This document shows, piece after piece, positions 57,206 to 64,000 of a stretch of 64,000 nt of DNA (positions are counted from its first letter, which is position 1; each line of letters starts with the position of its first letter). The notes beneath the pieces are model-generated. The model was not told the origin of the DNA. It did no database searches and was given only the letters and a program-made list of their open reading frames with translations. Both the position numbers and the translations under genes were made by a program. The stretch is from Basidiobolus meristosporus CBS 931.73 (Eukaryota; Basidiobolomycota; Basidiobolomycetes; Basidiobolales; Basidiobolaceae), in assembly GCA_002104905.1 (NCBI GenBank), contig MCFE01000023.1, positions 168,615 through 232,614 on the forward strand, written 5' to 3'.

Positions 57206-58423
57206 CTACGCTCGAATAGTGTGCAAAAAGGCTGGGCTCTCAAATCCTTGCTTGACCTTCGCAATGGGGATCTGATACGCGCGGCTCGCTTCGTCTTCGC
57301 TCTGCAAGTGACGGACGTACGCTTGCGCTACCTTGAGCCAAGACGCCCTCTCTGCAGAGCTCGCTCTTGCTCCCTCCCACACCCATATCTCACGATTTGC
57401 GTTGTTGAGGATGAAAACGTCGTTTCCATCAAGGTCATTTTTGGAGATGTACCCGTCTTTAATCAATTCGAACTGCAGCTGACCGGATGCGTCACTGAGA
57501 CGTAATAGCTTGGAAGGTTGCGAGGATTTCATGGGCCCACTGGCCGGACCACGAGATGTAGAGCCCAAAGGACGAGCGTGGTGGAACGATTGAACTTCCG
57601 ACTCGTCTCCGGCACCGAGCTCTTCTAGCACACGGCGGGACCCTGAGTCCAACTGTGATAGGACTTCTACGTCGACGTGCTTGGCTAGGGTCATGTCGTG
57701 GACGATCTGGGCGGCTTTCGCTTTCTCCATTGGTGAGCAGTTTTTACCCTGCCAAACGTAAATCTTGTCACCCCGGTCGAAAATGAAGACGTCTCCTTCG
57801 TCCAGGCTGGTGGCAGAAGGCTCTACCTCGTGTACGACTACCGAGTCACGCCCGACCATGTGACCGGCGCTGAAAACGCGCAGAAGGGTCTTGGTTTCCG
57901 GTTTGACTGTCTCTTCGACATGACGGAAGCCCGAGGCCACACCACCACGGCGGATGGTTATGCGGGGAAACAAGGCCAGGAATACGTCGCTGGGCTCGGC
58001 CTGCGTTTCGCGGTGCTGGGTTGCAGTTCCTTGCAGAAACTCATCCAGCTCGACGGTCTTGTAAGCAGCTACCCCAGCCTCGTCCTGTGATGTCTTGGAA
58101 CCGAGCCAGAAGAAAGCATCGTGGCCGAGTCTATGCGTTTCCGTGCCATCCTCGTTACCAACCTTGTAGGAGTGCAGCACAATGTAGCTATCGCCTTCAA
58201 AAAAGACCCCAATTTGGTGTGGTGGAAGGGGTACAACCTCGAAGTTTTCGATACGCCAAACCTTTAAGCCGGTAGTCACACCGACGCAGCCATCGTTCCA
58301 CGCCGGCTCTGTCAAAGCAGAGTTGTACTTGACCTTGTGGTCGATATCGGTACCAATCAGCTCCACATTACTGTCTTTAATATCGTATTCCTTAGAGGGT
58401 ATGAGACCTTTATTTGATGGCAT
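57206..58423 (-). CDS. Gelsolin-repeat actin-binding protein (severin type)
   Basis: Candidate actin-severing or capping protein of the cytoplasm. Intronless, 405 residues from the ATG at 58423; the longer frame upstream has no family support. Three gelsolin repeats can be seen. The first begins VWRIENFEVVPLPPHQIGVF with FFEGDSYIVLHSYKV and FFWLGSKTSQDEAGVAAYKT. The second has LDEGDVFIFDRGDKIYVWQG. The third has LDGNDVFILNNANREIWVWE. The end is short. Three repeats is the severin architecture. Like the GST gene, it is intronless and looks richer in G+C than its flanks. It is the last protein gene before the retroelement array. Confidence 0.88.
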   Translation of the reverse strand: MPSNKGLIPSKEYDIKDSNVELIGTDIDHKVKYNSALTEPAWNDGCVGVTTGLKVWRIENFEVVPLPPHQIGVFFEGDSYIVLHSYKVGNEDGTETHRLGHDAFFWLGSKTSQDEAGVAAYKTVELDEFLQGTATQHRETQAEPSDVFLALFPRITIRRGGVASGFRHVEETVKPETKTLLRVFSAGHMVGRDSVVVHEVEPSATSLDEGDVFIFDRGDKIYVWQGKNCSPMEKAKAAQIVHDMTLAKHVDVEVLSQLDSGSRRVLEELGAGDESEVQSFHHARPLGSTSRGPASGPMKSSQPSKLLRLSDASGQLQFELIKDGYISKNDLDGNDVFILNNANREIWVWEGARASSAERASWLKVAQAYVRHLQSEDEASRAYQIPIAKVKQGFESPAFLHTIRA

Positions 58424-58468
58424 TGCAGTTAGTTTTCGAAATGGAGCGGAGCAAGGAACGAACCCTGC

Positions 58469-58475
58469 TATATAT
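58469..58475 (-). promoter_or_regulatory. TATA box of the gelsolin-type gene
   Basis: TATATAT about 46 bases upstream of the ATG at 58423, facing the gene. Confidence 0.45.
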
Positions 58476-58657
58476 CTACAGACGTGAGGTTTTGCGGGGT
58501 TGTGAAGTTGATAAGATATCACTGCGTCGATAATGTGGATGACGTACCAGCGGGATGTAGGTGGGCGGGCATCGGCCAGCTTTAAGAAATTTACCGGAAA
58601 TTTGGATTCAAGAATACGCATAAAATAAAATCACTGCATCCAACAAATTATCTCCAC

Positions 58658-58935
58658 TTAGGTGAGGGGGGGGGGTGACAATCACCAACAGGTGAAATCT
58701 TTATTTCAATAACTCAAAATAAAGAAGCTAAGTCCTACATGAATAGCAAGAGGAGTTAAAATAGAGTTAAGAGGCGTGGGACGGATAACCAAAGGATGTA
58801 AGGGCTTATCAACAATTGCAACTAAGTCAGACAAGTATAAACTGGAGGAAAGTGAGAATGGAGTATAGTGGCTGAGGTAGCTCCTCTATAAAGTGGAGAT
58901 ATGTGTAGCATAAGAAAGTACTGGGTTTTTAGAAT
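58658..58935 (-). mobile_element. Telomere-targeted element A (short, diverged)
   Basis: Starts on the + strand with TTAGGTGAGGGGGGGGGG, then the shared tail: ATCACC-AACA-GGTGAA, antisense AATAAA (TTTATTTCA), then AAAGAAGCTAAG. No coding capacity. It ends where element B begins with TTTAGGGGG. Its body does not match B-G, so it is the oldest or a separate subfamily. Confidence 0.7.
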
Positions 58936-59102
58936 TTAGGGGGAGGAAAGTCACCAAGTGGTGAAATCTTTATTTACTTATGACAAGTATCTAACAAAGC
59001 CAAGTTAATCTGAAGTTATTCCTAGAAAGCTAGGTCTGAGAGTTGAGAAGCTGAGTGGTACTATATTTCCTAGTTAGCTAGGTCTGAGAGAGGTTTCCTG
59101 GA
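58936..59102 (-). mobile_element. Telomere-targeted SINE-like element B, 5'-truncated
   Basis: Begins TTAGGGGGAGGAAAGTCACC with the AAGT-loop hairpin. It carries hairpin units 1 (59021-59034) and 3 (59069-59082) of the SINE family but lacks unit 2, and breaks off inside unit 4 (CCTGGA). The next bases are GTTAGGGT, a telomere-like join. Same family as E and G. Confidence 0.75.
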
Positions 59103-59692
59103 GTTAGGGTGTAGGTGTTATAGTAAGGGCTAGGAAAAGGTTAGAAGAGCAGGGGGTCTGGGGGACACAGTCCCCTAGAGAATAAAAAAGCAGGGGGTTT
59201 GGGGGATGCAATCCCCCATACTGCTCCCATACTCTTTAAATTCCCTTTGGATTACTTTTCTGTCATTCTTGGTTCTGGTCCCTTAGGGTTACAATTTCTC
59301 CTCTTAACACTTATCACCCTAACCATAAATATTTTAACCCTACAATTGGCACATTGTCTGGTCATATAGTGGGCATGTCTGGGCTACTATTTGTCTCCCT
59401 ATACTGTCTGTATGCTCTGTATAAGTCTTGATGACTATTTAATTAATAAATTGTTACTTCTAATGTATATCTAATAATTAATGGGAATCATCCCAAACTG
59501 GCCACAAACCCATATTTTGATAAGCTTTGGGCACCATAAATTTCACAGCCCTAATATGATAAAAAAATTCATGGCCAATGCAAATTTTCTGTAACCCAAT
59601 TGCCTTTACCAAATATCAAGTGTATCCCAAAGTTCAATATATATTATAGCTATAATAAAAACTTTATTTGACACCATTGCAACTACTACTTG
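59103..59692. other. AT-rich spacer with two G-rich hairpins
   Basis: About 590 bases between elements B and C. It opens with a telomere-like GTTAGGGTG. At 59161-59175 and 59201-59217 lie two perfect hairpins (GGGGAC-ACA-GTCCCC and GGGGGAT-GCA-ATCCCCC), inside two ~40-base repeats beginning AGCAGGGGGT. The rest is AT-rich, with no coding frame. Confidence 0.55.
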
Positions 59693-60509
59693 TTAGGGGG
59701 GGGGAGACAGTCACCAACAGGTGAAATCTTTATTTCAGTTGAAACAAAGAAGCCAGCGCTACTGTTGTAGCTTTGATACAAGAGTGTGTAGCTGAGGGGA
59801 ATTTGTAGGTAAGTTAATAAGAAGTGATGATAGTTCTTCAGTGCTCAAGACACTGTTCAGTGGGAAGGGGGGTAGCAAGAGAGGTAAGAATGACTTGTGA
59901 ACAACATTAATGAGGGGAATGTGATAAGGGTTGATATTCATCATAAAGGGAGTGTGCTGCTGCAGATATTGCTGCCAAAGGTCTGTCAAGTACTTCAGGT
60001 AGGCCAGCTTGGGTTTTTCTGACTGCAGAATATAGTGTGCAAACTTCTTGACTTCAGGATCTCCAAGTATAGTTCTCCAGCAGGAGCCAGGTGTTGTGTG
60101 GTGTGTTCTCTTCCAGGCCTTAATCAGTGGGTTGCTGCAGTTGTGAAGTCTGAGGTATAATCTGGTTCTAAGGTAGAGAAGTCTGATCTTATAGGGCATA
60201 AACCCAAAAGCACCAAGAATAGCATGTCTGTAGGGGCATTCAGGCAAATGAGGCACCAAGGAGGTAATGCACCATACTGCAAACTTGTCAAGCTTAGTGC
60301 AGTCTCTAGAAGTAAGAGAGAGAAGTGGTAAGCCAAATTCCAGGACAGGGAAGACAAACTGCTTGAGTAGAAGGAGGCAGCTGGGAGCTGAAGTTGTAGG
60401 AGGAGTAACAGCCAGTAGCTTGTGGAGTGCCTGTCTTGCCAGGATAATTCTCTTCTTCAGGTGTGCTCCAGCATCTAGACCAGTAGGAAGGAAAGGAAAG
60501 CCAAGATAT
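59693..60509 (-). mobile_element. Telomere-targeted LINE copy C, 5'-truncated
   Basis: Starts TTAGGGGGGGGGGAGACAG on the + strand with the AACA-loop hairpin and antisense AATAAA. It is nearly identical to element D over its whole length. The coding strand (minus) keeps the C-terminal ~250 residues of the reverse-transcriptase ORF, stop at 59759. It breaks off at CCAAGATAT, where D's TTAGGGG begins. The frame is open but has no start and no RT active site. Confidence 0.85.
59759..60509 (-). pseudogene. C-terminal fragment of LINE reverse transcriptase (copy C)
   Basis: Encodes YLGFPFLPTGLDAGAHLKKR, the thumb/C-terminal part LLKQFVFPVLEFGLPLLSLT, and the end TNSPQLHTLVSKLQQ. It matches element D almost residue for residue but lacks the RT palm. 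The reading frame continues by chance into the join with D. Confidence 0.8.
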
Positions 60510-61662
60510 TTAGGGGGGGAGACAGTCACCAACAGGTGAAATCTTTATTTCAGTTGAAACAAAGAAGCCAGCACTACTGTTGTAGCTTTGATACAAGAGT
60601 GTGTAGCTGAGGGGAATTTGTAGGTAAGTTAATAAGAAGTGATGATAGTTCTTCAGTGCTAAACACACTGTTCAGTGGGAAGGGGGGTAGCAAGAGAGGT
60701 AAGAATGACTTGTGAACAACATTAATGAGGGGAATGTGATAAGGATTGATATTCATCATAAAGGGAGTGTGCTGCTGCAGATATTGCTGCCAAAGGTCTG
60801 TCAAGTACTTTAGGTAGGCCAGCTTGGGCTTTTCTGACTGCAGAATAAATTCAGCAAACTTCTTGACTTCAGGATCTCCAAGTATAGTTCTCCAGCAGGA
60901 GTCAGGTGTAGTGTGGTGTGTTCTCTTCCAGGCCTTAATCAGTGGGTTGTTGCAGTTGTGAAGTCTGAGGTATAATCTGGTTCTAAGGTAGAGAAGTCTG
61001 ATCTTATAGGGCATAAACCCAAAAGCACCAAGAATAGCATGTCTGTAGGGGCATTCAGGCAAATGAGGCACCAAGGAGGTAATGCACCATACGGCAAACT
61101 TGTCAAGCTTAGTGCAGTCTCTAGAAGTAAGAGAGAGAAGCGGTAAGCCAAATTCCAGGACAGGGAAGACAAACTGCTTGAGTAGAAGGAGGCAGCTTGG
61201 AGCTGAAGTTGTAGGAGGAGTAACAGCCAGTAGCTTGTGGAGTGCCTGTCTTGCCAGGATAATTCTCTTCTTCAGGTGTGCTCCAGAGTCTAGTCCAGTA
61301 GGAAGGAAAGGAAAGCCAAGATATGTAGCAGAAACCTGAGCAGGTAGAGTGGAGTTCTCCAAGTTGATGGGAGAGCCCAAAGGTACTGTCTTTGCAATGG
61401 AAAGCTGGAGATTATTCTTCTGCAGATACTGGTGGATGGTCTGGGAGTCTTGTTGCACATTGGAGGAGGATATTCTGATGTCATCAGCAAAGAGAGTAAC
61501 CAGGCAGTCAGCTGAGAGTCTTGGGAAATCATTCAGGAAGATGGCAAACAGTATAGGACCAAGCACAGAGCCTTGAACCACTCCATTAGGAACTGAGAAC
61601 ACAGCTGATTGCTCACTTGGGTGCAGAATTCTTGCTTGTGGATCCAGAAACAGAGACCTGGG
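60510..61662 (-). mobile_element. Telomere-targeted LINE copy D, 5'-truncated, with RT active site
   Basis: Starts TTAGGGGGGGAGACAGTCACC with the shared hairpin and an antisense AATAAA 25-35 bases inside. The minus-strand coding frame runs from the truncation at 61662 to the stop at 60574. It ends at CAGAGACCTGGG, where element E begins with TTAGGGGGG. The 3' UTR is only about 64 bases. No endonuclease or ORF1 is left. Confidence 0.88.
60574..61662 (-). pseudogene. LINE reverse transcriptase, C-terminal part with FADD active site
   Basis: The frame is open to the truncation at 61662 (SLFLDPQARILHPSEQSAVF). RT motifs seen: PNGVVQGSVLGPILFAIFLN, DFPRLSADCLVTLFADD, with FADD in place of YxDD, then LQLSIAKTVPLG and YLGFPFLPTG. 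The thumb and a ~220-residue C-terminus follow. This is the palm-and-thumb half of a non-LTR RT; fingers, endonuclease and start codon are lost. I do not assign a clade. Confidence 0.85.
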
Positions 61663-62141
61663 TTAGGGGGGAGGAAAGTCACCAAGTGGTGAAATCTTTA
61701 TTTACTTATGACAAGTATCTAAAGAAGCCAAGTTAATCTGAAGTTATTCCTAGAAAGCTAGGTCTGAGAGATATCTTCCTGGTAAGCCAGGTCTGAGAGT
61801 TGAGAAGCTGAGTGGTACTATATTTCCTAGTTAGCTAGGTCTGAGAGAGGTTTCCTGGAAAGCCAGGCCTGAGAAGTGAGAATCAGAATATATCTGAGCT
61901 AAGTTATACTGGTTTGCGGTAGCTGAATTGTGGCCGGAATGGCCGGTAGACTGGGGGAACTGAGATGAATTTCTGGGCGATCACTGGCCAAATTTACTAG
62001 GCAAATCTGACCAAATAGCATTTCAAGGATTTCAGCCAATCAGAGCCTTTACTTTGCCCGATGGTTGATCAAGCCATCTCCCAATGAGCACACATCAATT
62101 TATTGATCAAATTTTGCTGGATCCAGGATTTGAACCCACAC
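61663..62141 (-). mobile_element. Telomere-targeted SINE-like element E
   Basis: Starts TTAGGGGGGAGGAAAGTCACC with the AAGT-loop hairpin and antisense AATAAA. Non-coding. Four perfect 5-bp hairpins lie at 61749-61762, 61778-61791, 61826-61839 and 61854-61867. At the far end, on the minus strand, is a B-box-like GGTTCAAATCC (62122-62132). E breaks off just 3' of it on the + strand, so it has lost its A-box. It is about 99% identical to G where both exist. Confidence 0.85.
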
Positions 62142-62270
62142 TTAGGGGAGGGAAAGTCACCAAGGTAGGTGAAATCTTTATTTGATTGCAGACAAGTCTA
62201 ACTACAAATAAAGAAGCCAGCTGGGAATAGAAGATTCCCAAAGTAAACACTAAGTTGAATATGAATAAAT

Positions 62271-62999
62271 CTAAGCTAAAGTTAAGGCAGTATCCCAGAG
62301 TACACTGGAGTTCAGGTTCATGGGGGAGTGAAGTAGATAAGCTTGAGAGATATAATAATCTTTGAGGAAGTGGGTAACAGCAGGTGAAGGGGAGTTTTTG
62401 ATAAGTGAAGTGAATCTTGAGAGCAGAGATTCCTCTAATGAGAAGGTCTTGTAAACTGGAGAATCAGGAAACTCTTTAAAGGCATGGTCAGTAGGTTCCC
62501 AGTAAAACTGGTCAGAGACATTCTGAGAGAATTGTTCAGCAATACTTTTGTCAAGTACTACCTCCAGAGTGTGATGATTGATAAATCTCATGTTAACAAT
62601 TTTGGATAAATTGTAACCTTGTTGTTTGAGATACATCCTATGCTCAGATATAGGAATGAACTCCACATTGGCAAAGTAGCAGACAGCCCAGTCAGTAGCA
62701 GGAGGCAAAGCAGAAGTAGCAGGAAACTTTCTTTTAGTCTTGGGAGGAGCAGCAGGATGTCTTGAGGAAGCAGGAACAGGCTTTTTGACAGCTTCAGAGT
62801 AGGAAGAGTGAGCAGGAGCAGATGATTCTTGGGGAGTCTTGTTGACAGGAACAGCTGGCAGAGAGACAATAGATTCTTGCAGATCAGAGAAGGCAGAAAA
62901 CAGCTTTTGAACTTGTTTCTTGAGTAAAGCATTTTCAGCTTCAACAAGTGCAAGCCTTTCCTCAAGGAAGGAAATCTGAAGGGAATGGAGTGAAGGCAT
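62271..62999 (-). CDS. LINE ORF1-like protein with coiled coil
   Basis: 242 residues from the ATG at 62999; the frame extends upstream through the tandem repeat without ATG. It starts MPSLHSLQISFLEERLALVE and continues AENALLKKQVQKLFSAFSDL, a leucine-zipper-like coiled coil. A Pro/Ala/Ser/Lys linker (VKKPVPASSRHPAAPPKTKR) precedes a compact domain: DWAVCYFANVEFIPISEHRM, NMRFINHHTLEVVLDKSIAE. Coiled coil plus basic linker plus RRM-like domain is the layout of LINE ORF1 proteins, which bind their own RNA. No CCHC zinc knuckle. The frame is intact. Assignment is by layout and by the shared tail with elements C and D. Confidence 0.7.
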   Translation of the reverse strand: MPSLHSLQISFLEERLALVEAENALLKKQVQKLFSAFSDLQESIVSLPAVPVNKTPQESSAPAHSSYSEAVKKPVPASSRHPAAPPKTKRKFPATSALPPATDWAVCYFANVEFIPISEHRMYLKQQGYNLSKIVNMRFINHHTLEVVLDKSIAEQFSQNVSDQFYWEPTDHAFKEFPDSPVYKTFSLEESLLSRFTSLIKNSPSPAVTHFLKDYYISQAYLLHSPMNLNSSVLWDTALTLA

Positions 63000-63040
63000 A
63001 AGAAATAAGAAGAAGAGGGTAGGATGGGGTGGGTGGGAGG

Positions 63041-63267
63041 GAAAATTAGCAGGGAGAAGAGAAGGAAGGAGCAAAAATTCCAGAAGTCAGAATTTATAGA
63101 TGGATGGACAAGGGTAGATGGATGGATTATTCCTGAGTTAGGAAAATTAGCAGGGAGAAGAGAAGGAAGGAGCAAAAATTCCAGAAGTCAGAATTTATAG
63201 ATGGATGGACAAGGGTAGATGGATGGATTATTCCTGAGTTAGGAAAATTAGCAGGGAGAAGAGAAGG
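63041..63267. repeat. 101-base tandem repeat in element F
   Basis: GAAAATTAGCAGGGAGAAGA recurs at 63041, 63142 and 63243, a period of 101 bases, two full units and a partial third. It lies at the 5' end of element F's transcript. 5' tandem repeats in LINEs may act as promoter units; that is inference. Confidence 0.85.
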
Positions 63268-63268
63268 G

Positions 63269-63795
63269 TTAGGGGGAGGAAAGTCACCAAGTGGTGAAAT
63301 CTTTATTTACTTATGACAAGTATCTAAAGAAGCCAAGTTAATCTGAAGTTATTCCTAGAAAGCTAGGTCTGAGAGATATCTTCCTGGTAAGCCAGGTCTG
63401 AGAGTTGAGAAGCTGAGTGGTACTATATTTCCTAGTTAGCTAGGTCTGAGAGAGGTTTCCTGGAAAGCCAGGCCTGAGAAGTGAGAATCTGAATATATCT
63501 GAGCTAAGTTATACTGGTTTGCGGTAGCTGAATTGTGGCCGGAATGGCCAGTAGACTGGGGGAACTGAGATGAATTTCTGGGCGATCACTGGCCAAATTT
63601 ACTAGGCAAATCTGGCCAATTAGCATTTCAAGGATTTCAGCCAATCAGAGCCTTTACTTTGCCCGATGGTTGATCAAGCCATCTCCCAATGAGCACACAT
63701 CAATTTATTAATCAAATTTTGCTGGATCCAGGATTTGAACCCACAACCATGGGTATGGAAGGGTTAGGGATAACCACAAGGCTAAGGGTTCTTGG
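63269..63795 (-). mobile_element. Telomere-targeted SINE-like element G, full-length, telomere-adjacent
   Basis: Starts TTAGGGGGAGGAAAGTCACC with the AAGT-loop hairpin. The four hairpins are at 63354-63367, 63383-63396, 63431-63444 and 63459-63472. At its 5' end (minus strand) lie an A-box-like TAGCCTTGTGG and, 43 bases on, a perfect B-box GGTTCAAATCC, the spacing of a tRNA promoter. It abuts the TTAGGG array at 63796. Non-coding, about 520 bases. Confidence 0.85.
63734..63787 (-). promoter_or_regulatory. Type-2 Pol III promoter (A and B boxes) of SINE G
   Basis: Minus strand: TAGCCTTGTGG (A-box; one mismatch to TRGCNNARNGG) starts 43 bases before GGTTCAAATCC (a perfect GGTTCRANNCC B-box). 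This is the spacing in tRNA genes. The surrounding bases do not fold into a full cloverleaf, so this is a tRNA-derived head, not a functional tRNA. Confidence 0.7.
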
Positions 63796-64000
63796 TTAGG
63801 GTTAGGGTTAGGGTTAGGGTTAGGGTTAGGGTTAGGGTTAGGGTTAGGGTTAGGGTTAGGGTTAGGGTTAGGGTTAGGGTTAGGGTTAGGGTTAGGGTTA
63901 GGGTTAGGGTTAGGGTTAGGGTTAGGGTTAGGGTTAGGGTTAGGGTTAGGGTTAGGGTTAGGGTTAGGGTTAGGGTTAGGGTTAGGGTTAGGTTAGGGTT
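63796..64000 (+). repeat. Telomere, TTAGGG repeats
   Basis: About 34 head-to-tail TTAGGG units reading toward the window's end, with one short TTAGG unit in the last 20 bases. The orientation (G-rich strand 5'-3' toward the end) shows this is the true right end of the chromosome. Confidence 0.98.

Larger units (their letters stand above)
62142..63268 (-). mobile_element. Telomere-targeted LINE copy F with an ORF1-like gene
   Basis: Starts TTAGGGGAGGGAAAGTCACC with a 6-base loop variant (AAGGTA) of the hairpin, antisense AATAAA, then AAAGAAGCCAGC as in C and D. The minus strand carries an ORF1-like protein gene (62271-62999). The right part, 63041-63267, is a 101-base tandem repeat. It ends at GAGAAGGG, where G begins. 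Confidence 0.82.

Noticed and set aside
59759-60532. Reading copy C of the LINE as an intact gene starting at 60532
   Set aside because: The first codons come from the tail of the neighbouring element D, and the RT active site is missing.
63734-63787. A possible functional tRNA at the end of element G
   Set aside because: Only the A and B boxes fit. The acceptor and anticodon arms do not pair, so I treat it as a SINE head.
63796-64000. Repeat array that could be scored as a CRISPR-like or minisatellite array
   Set aside because: The unit is exactly TTAGGG with no spacers, and it ends the window: it is a telomere.

Overview
This is the right-hand end of a fungal chromosome. Short introns (about 50-70 bases, GT...AG with CTAAC-type branch points) interrupt most genes. 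The gene set includes a white-collar photoreceptor, arginine-type CPSase, TORC1 and KEOPS-era housekeeping genes, a CTR copper transporter and a secreted LPMO-like protein. The last ~205 bases are an uninterrupted TTAGGG array. A piggyBac remnant, a severin-type gelsolin and a madA-like white-collar protein would fit an early-diverging (zygomycete-grade) fungus, but the species cannot be fixed from sequence alone.

From 0 to 47 kb the window is ordinary euchromatin, dense with housekeeping genes: the alanyl-tRNA synthetase 3' end, TFIIH TFB1, a GH5 steryl-glucosidase/endoglycoceramidase-like enzyme, a RING protein, an ERGIC-53-type cargo receptor, an MCM1/SRF MADS-box factor, GPI19/PIG-P, eL34, GET3, TRM10, a YDJ1-type DnaJ, mitochondrial CPA2, a TCO89-like protein, uL24, a CTR copper transporter, a membrane SET protein, an EF-hand/ZZ protein with a broken duplicate in front of it, PIN4 parvulin, a PPxY membrane protein, a KIAA1143/DUF4604 protein, white-collar 1, DUG1, an LPMO-like protein, two tiny hydrophilic proteins and ISU1.

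From 47 to 58.6 kb the gene density falls and the DNA becomes AT-rich. It holds tRNA-Arg(UCG), a broken piggyBac transposase, tRNA-Pro(CGG), a D-amino-acid oxidase, a GST and a gelsolin-family gene. The last two are intronless and look richer in G+C than their surroundings.

From 58.66 kb to the telomere lies the most interesting part: a head-to-tail array of at least seven elements (A-G), all with their 3' ends pointing away from the telomere. On the + strand each begins with TTAGGGG(G)n, followed by a shared tail (hairpin TCACC-loop-GGTGA, then an antisense AATAAA). Two carry the 3' part of a LINE-type reverse transcriptase, one carries an ORF1-like protein with a coiled coil, and three are short non-coding elements (SINE-like) with covarying hairpins; the one full copy has tRNA-like A and B boxes. 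I read this as a telomere-targeted LINE/SINE partnership, in which chromosome-end TTAGGG 3' ends appear to prime reverse transcription of RNAs ending in C-runs plus UAA. A decayed copy of the same tail at 56.67 kb, between the GST and gelsolin genes, suggests an older chromosome-end boundary.
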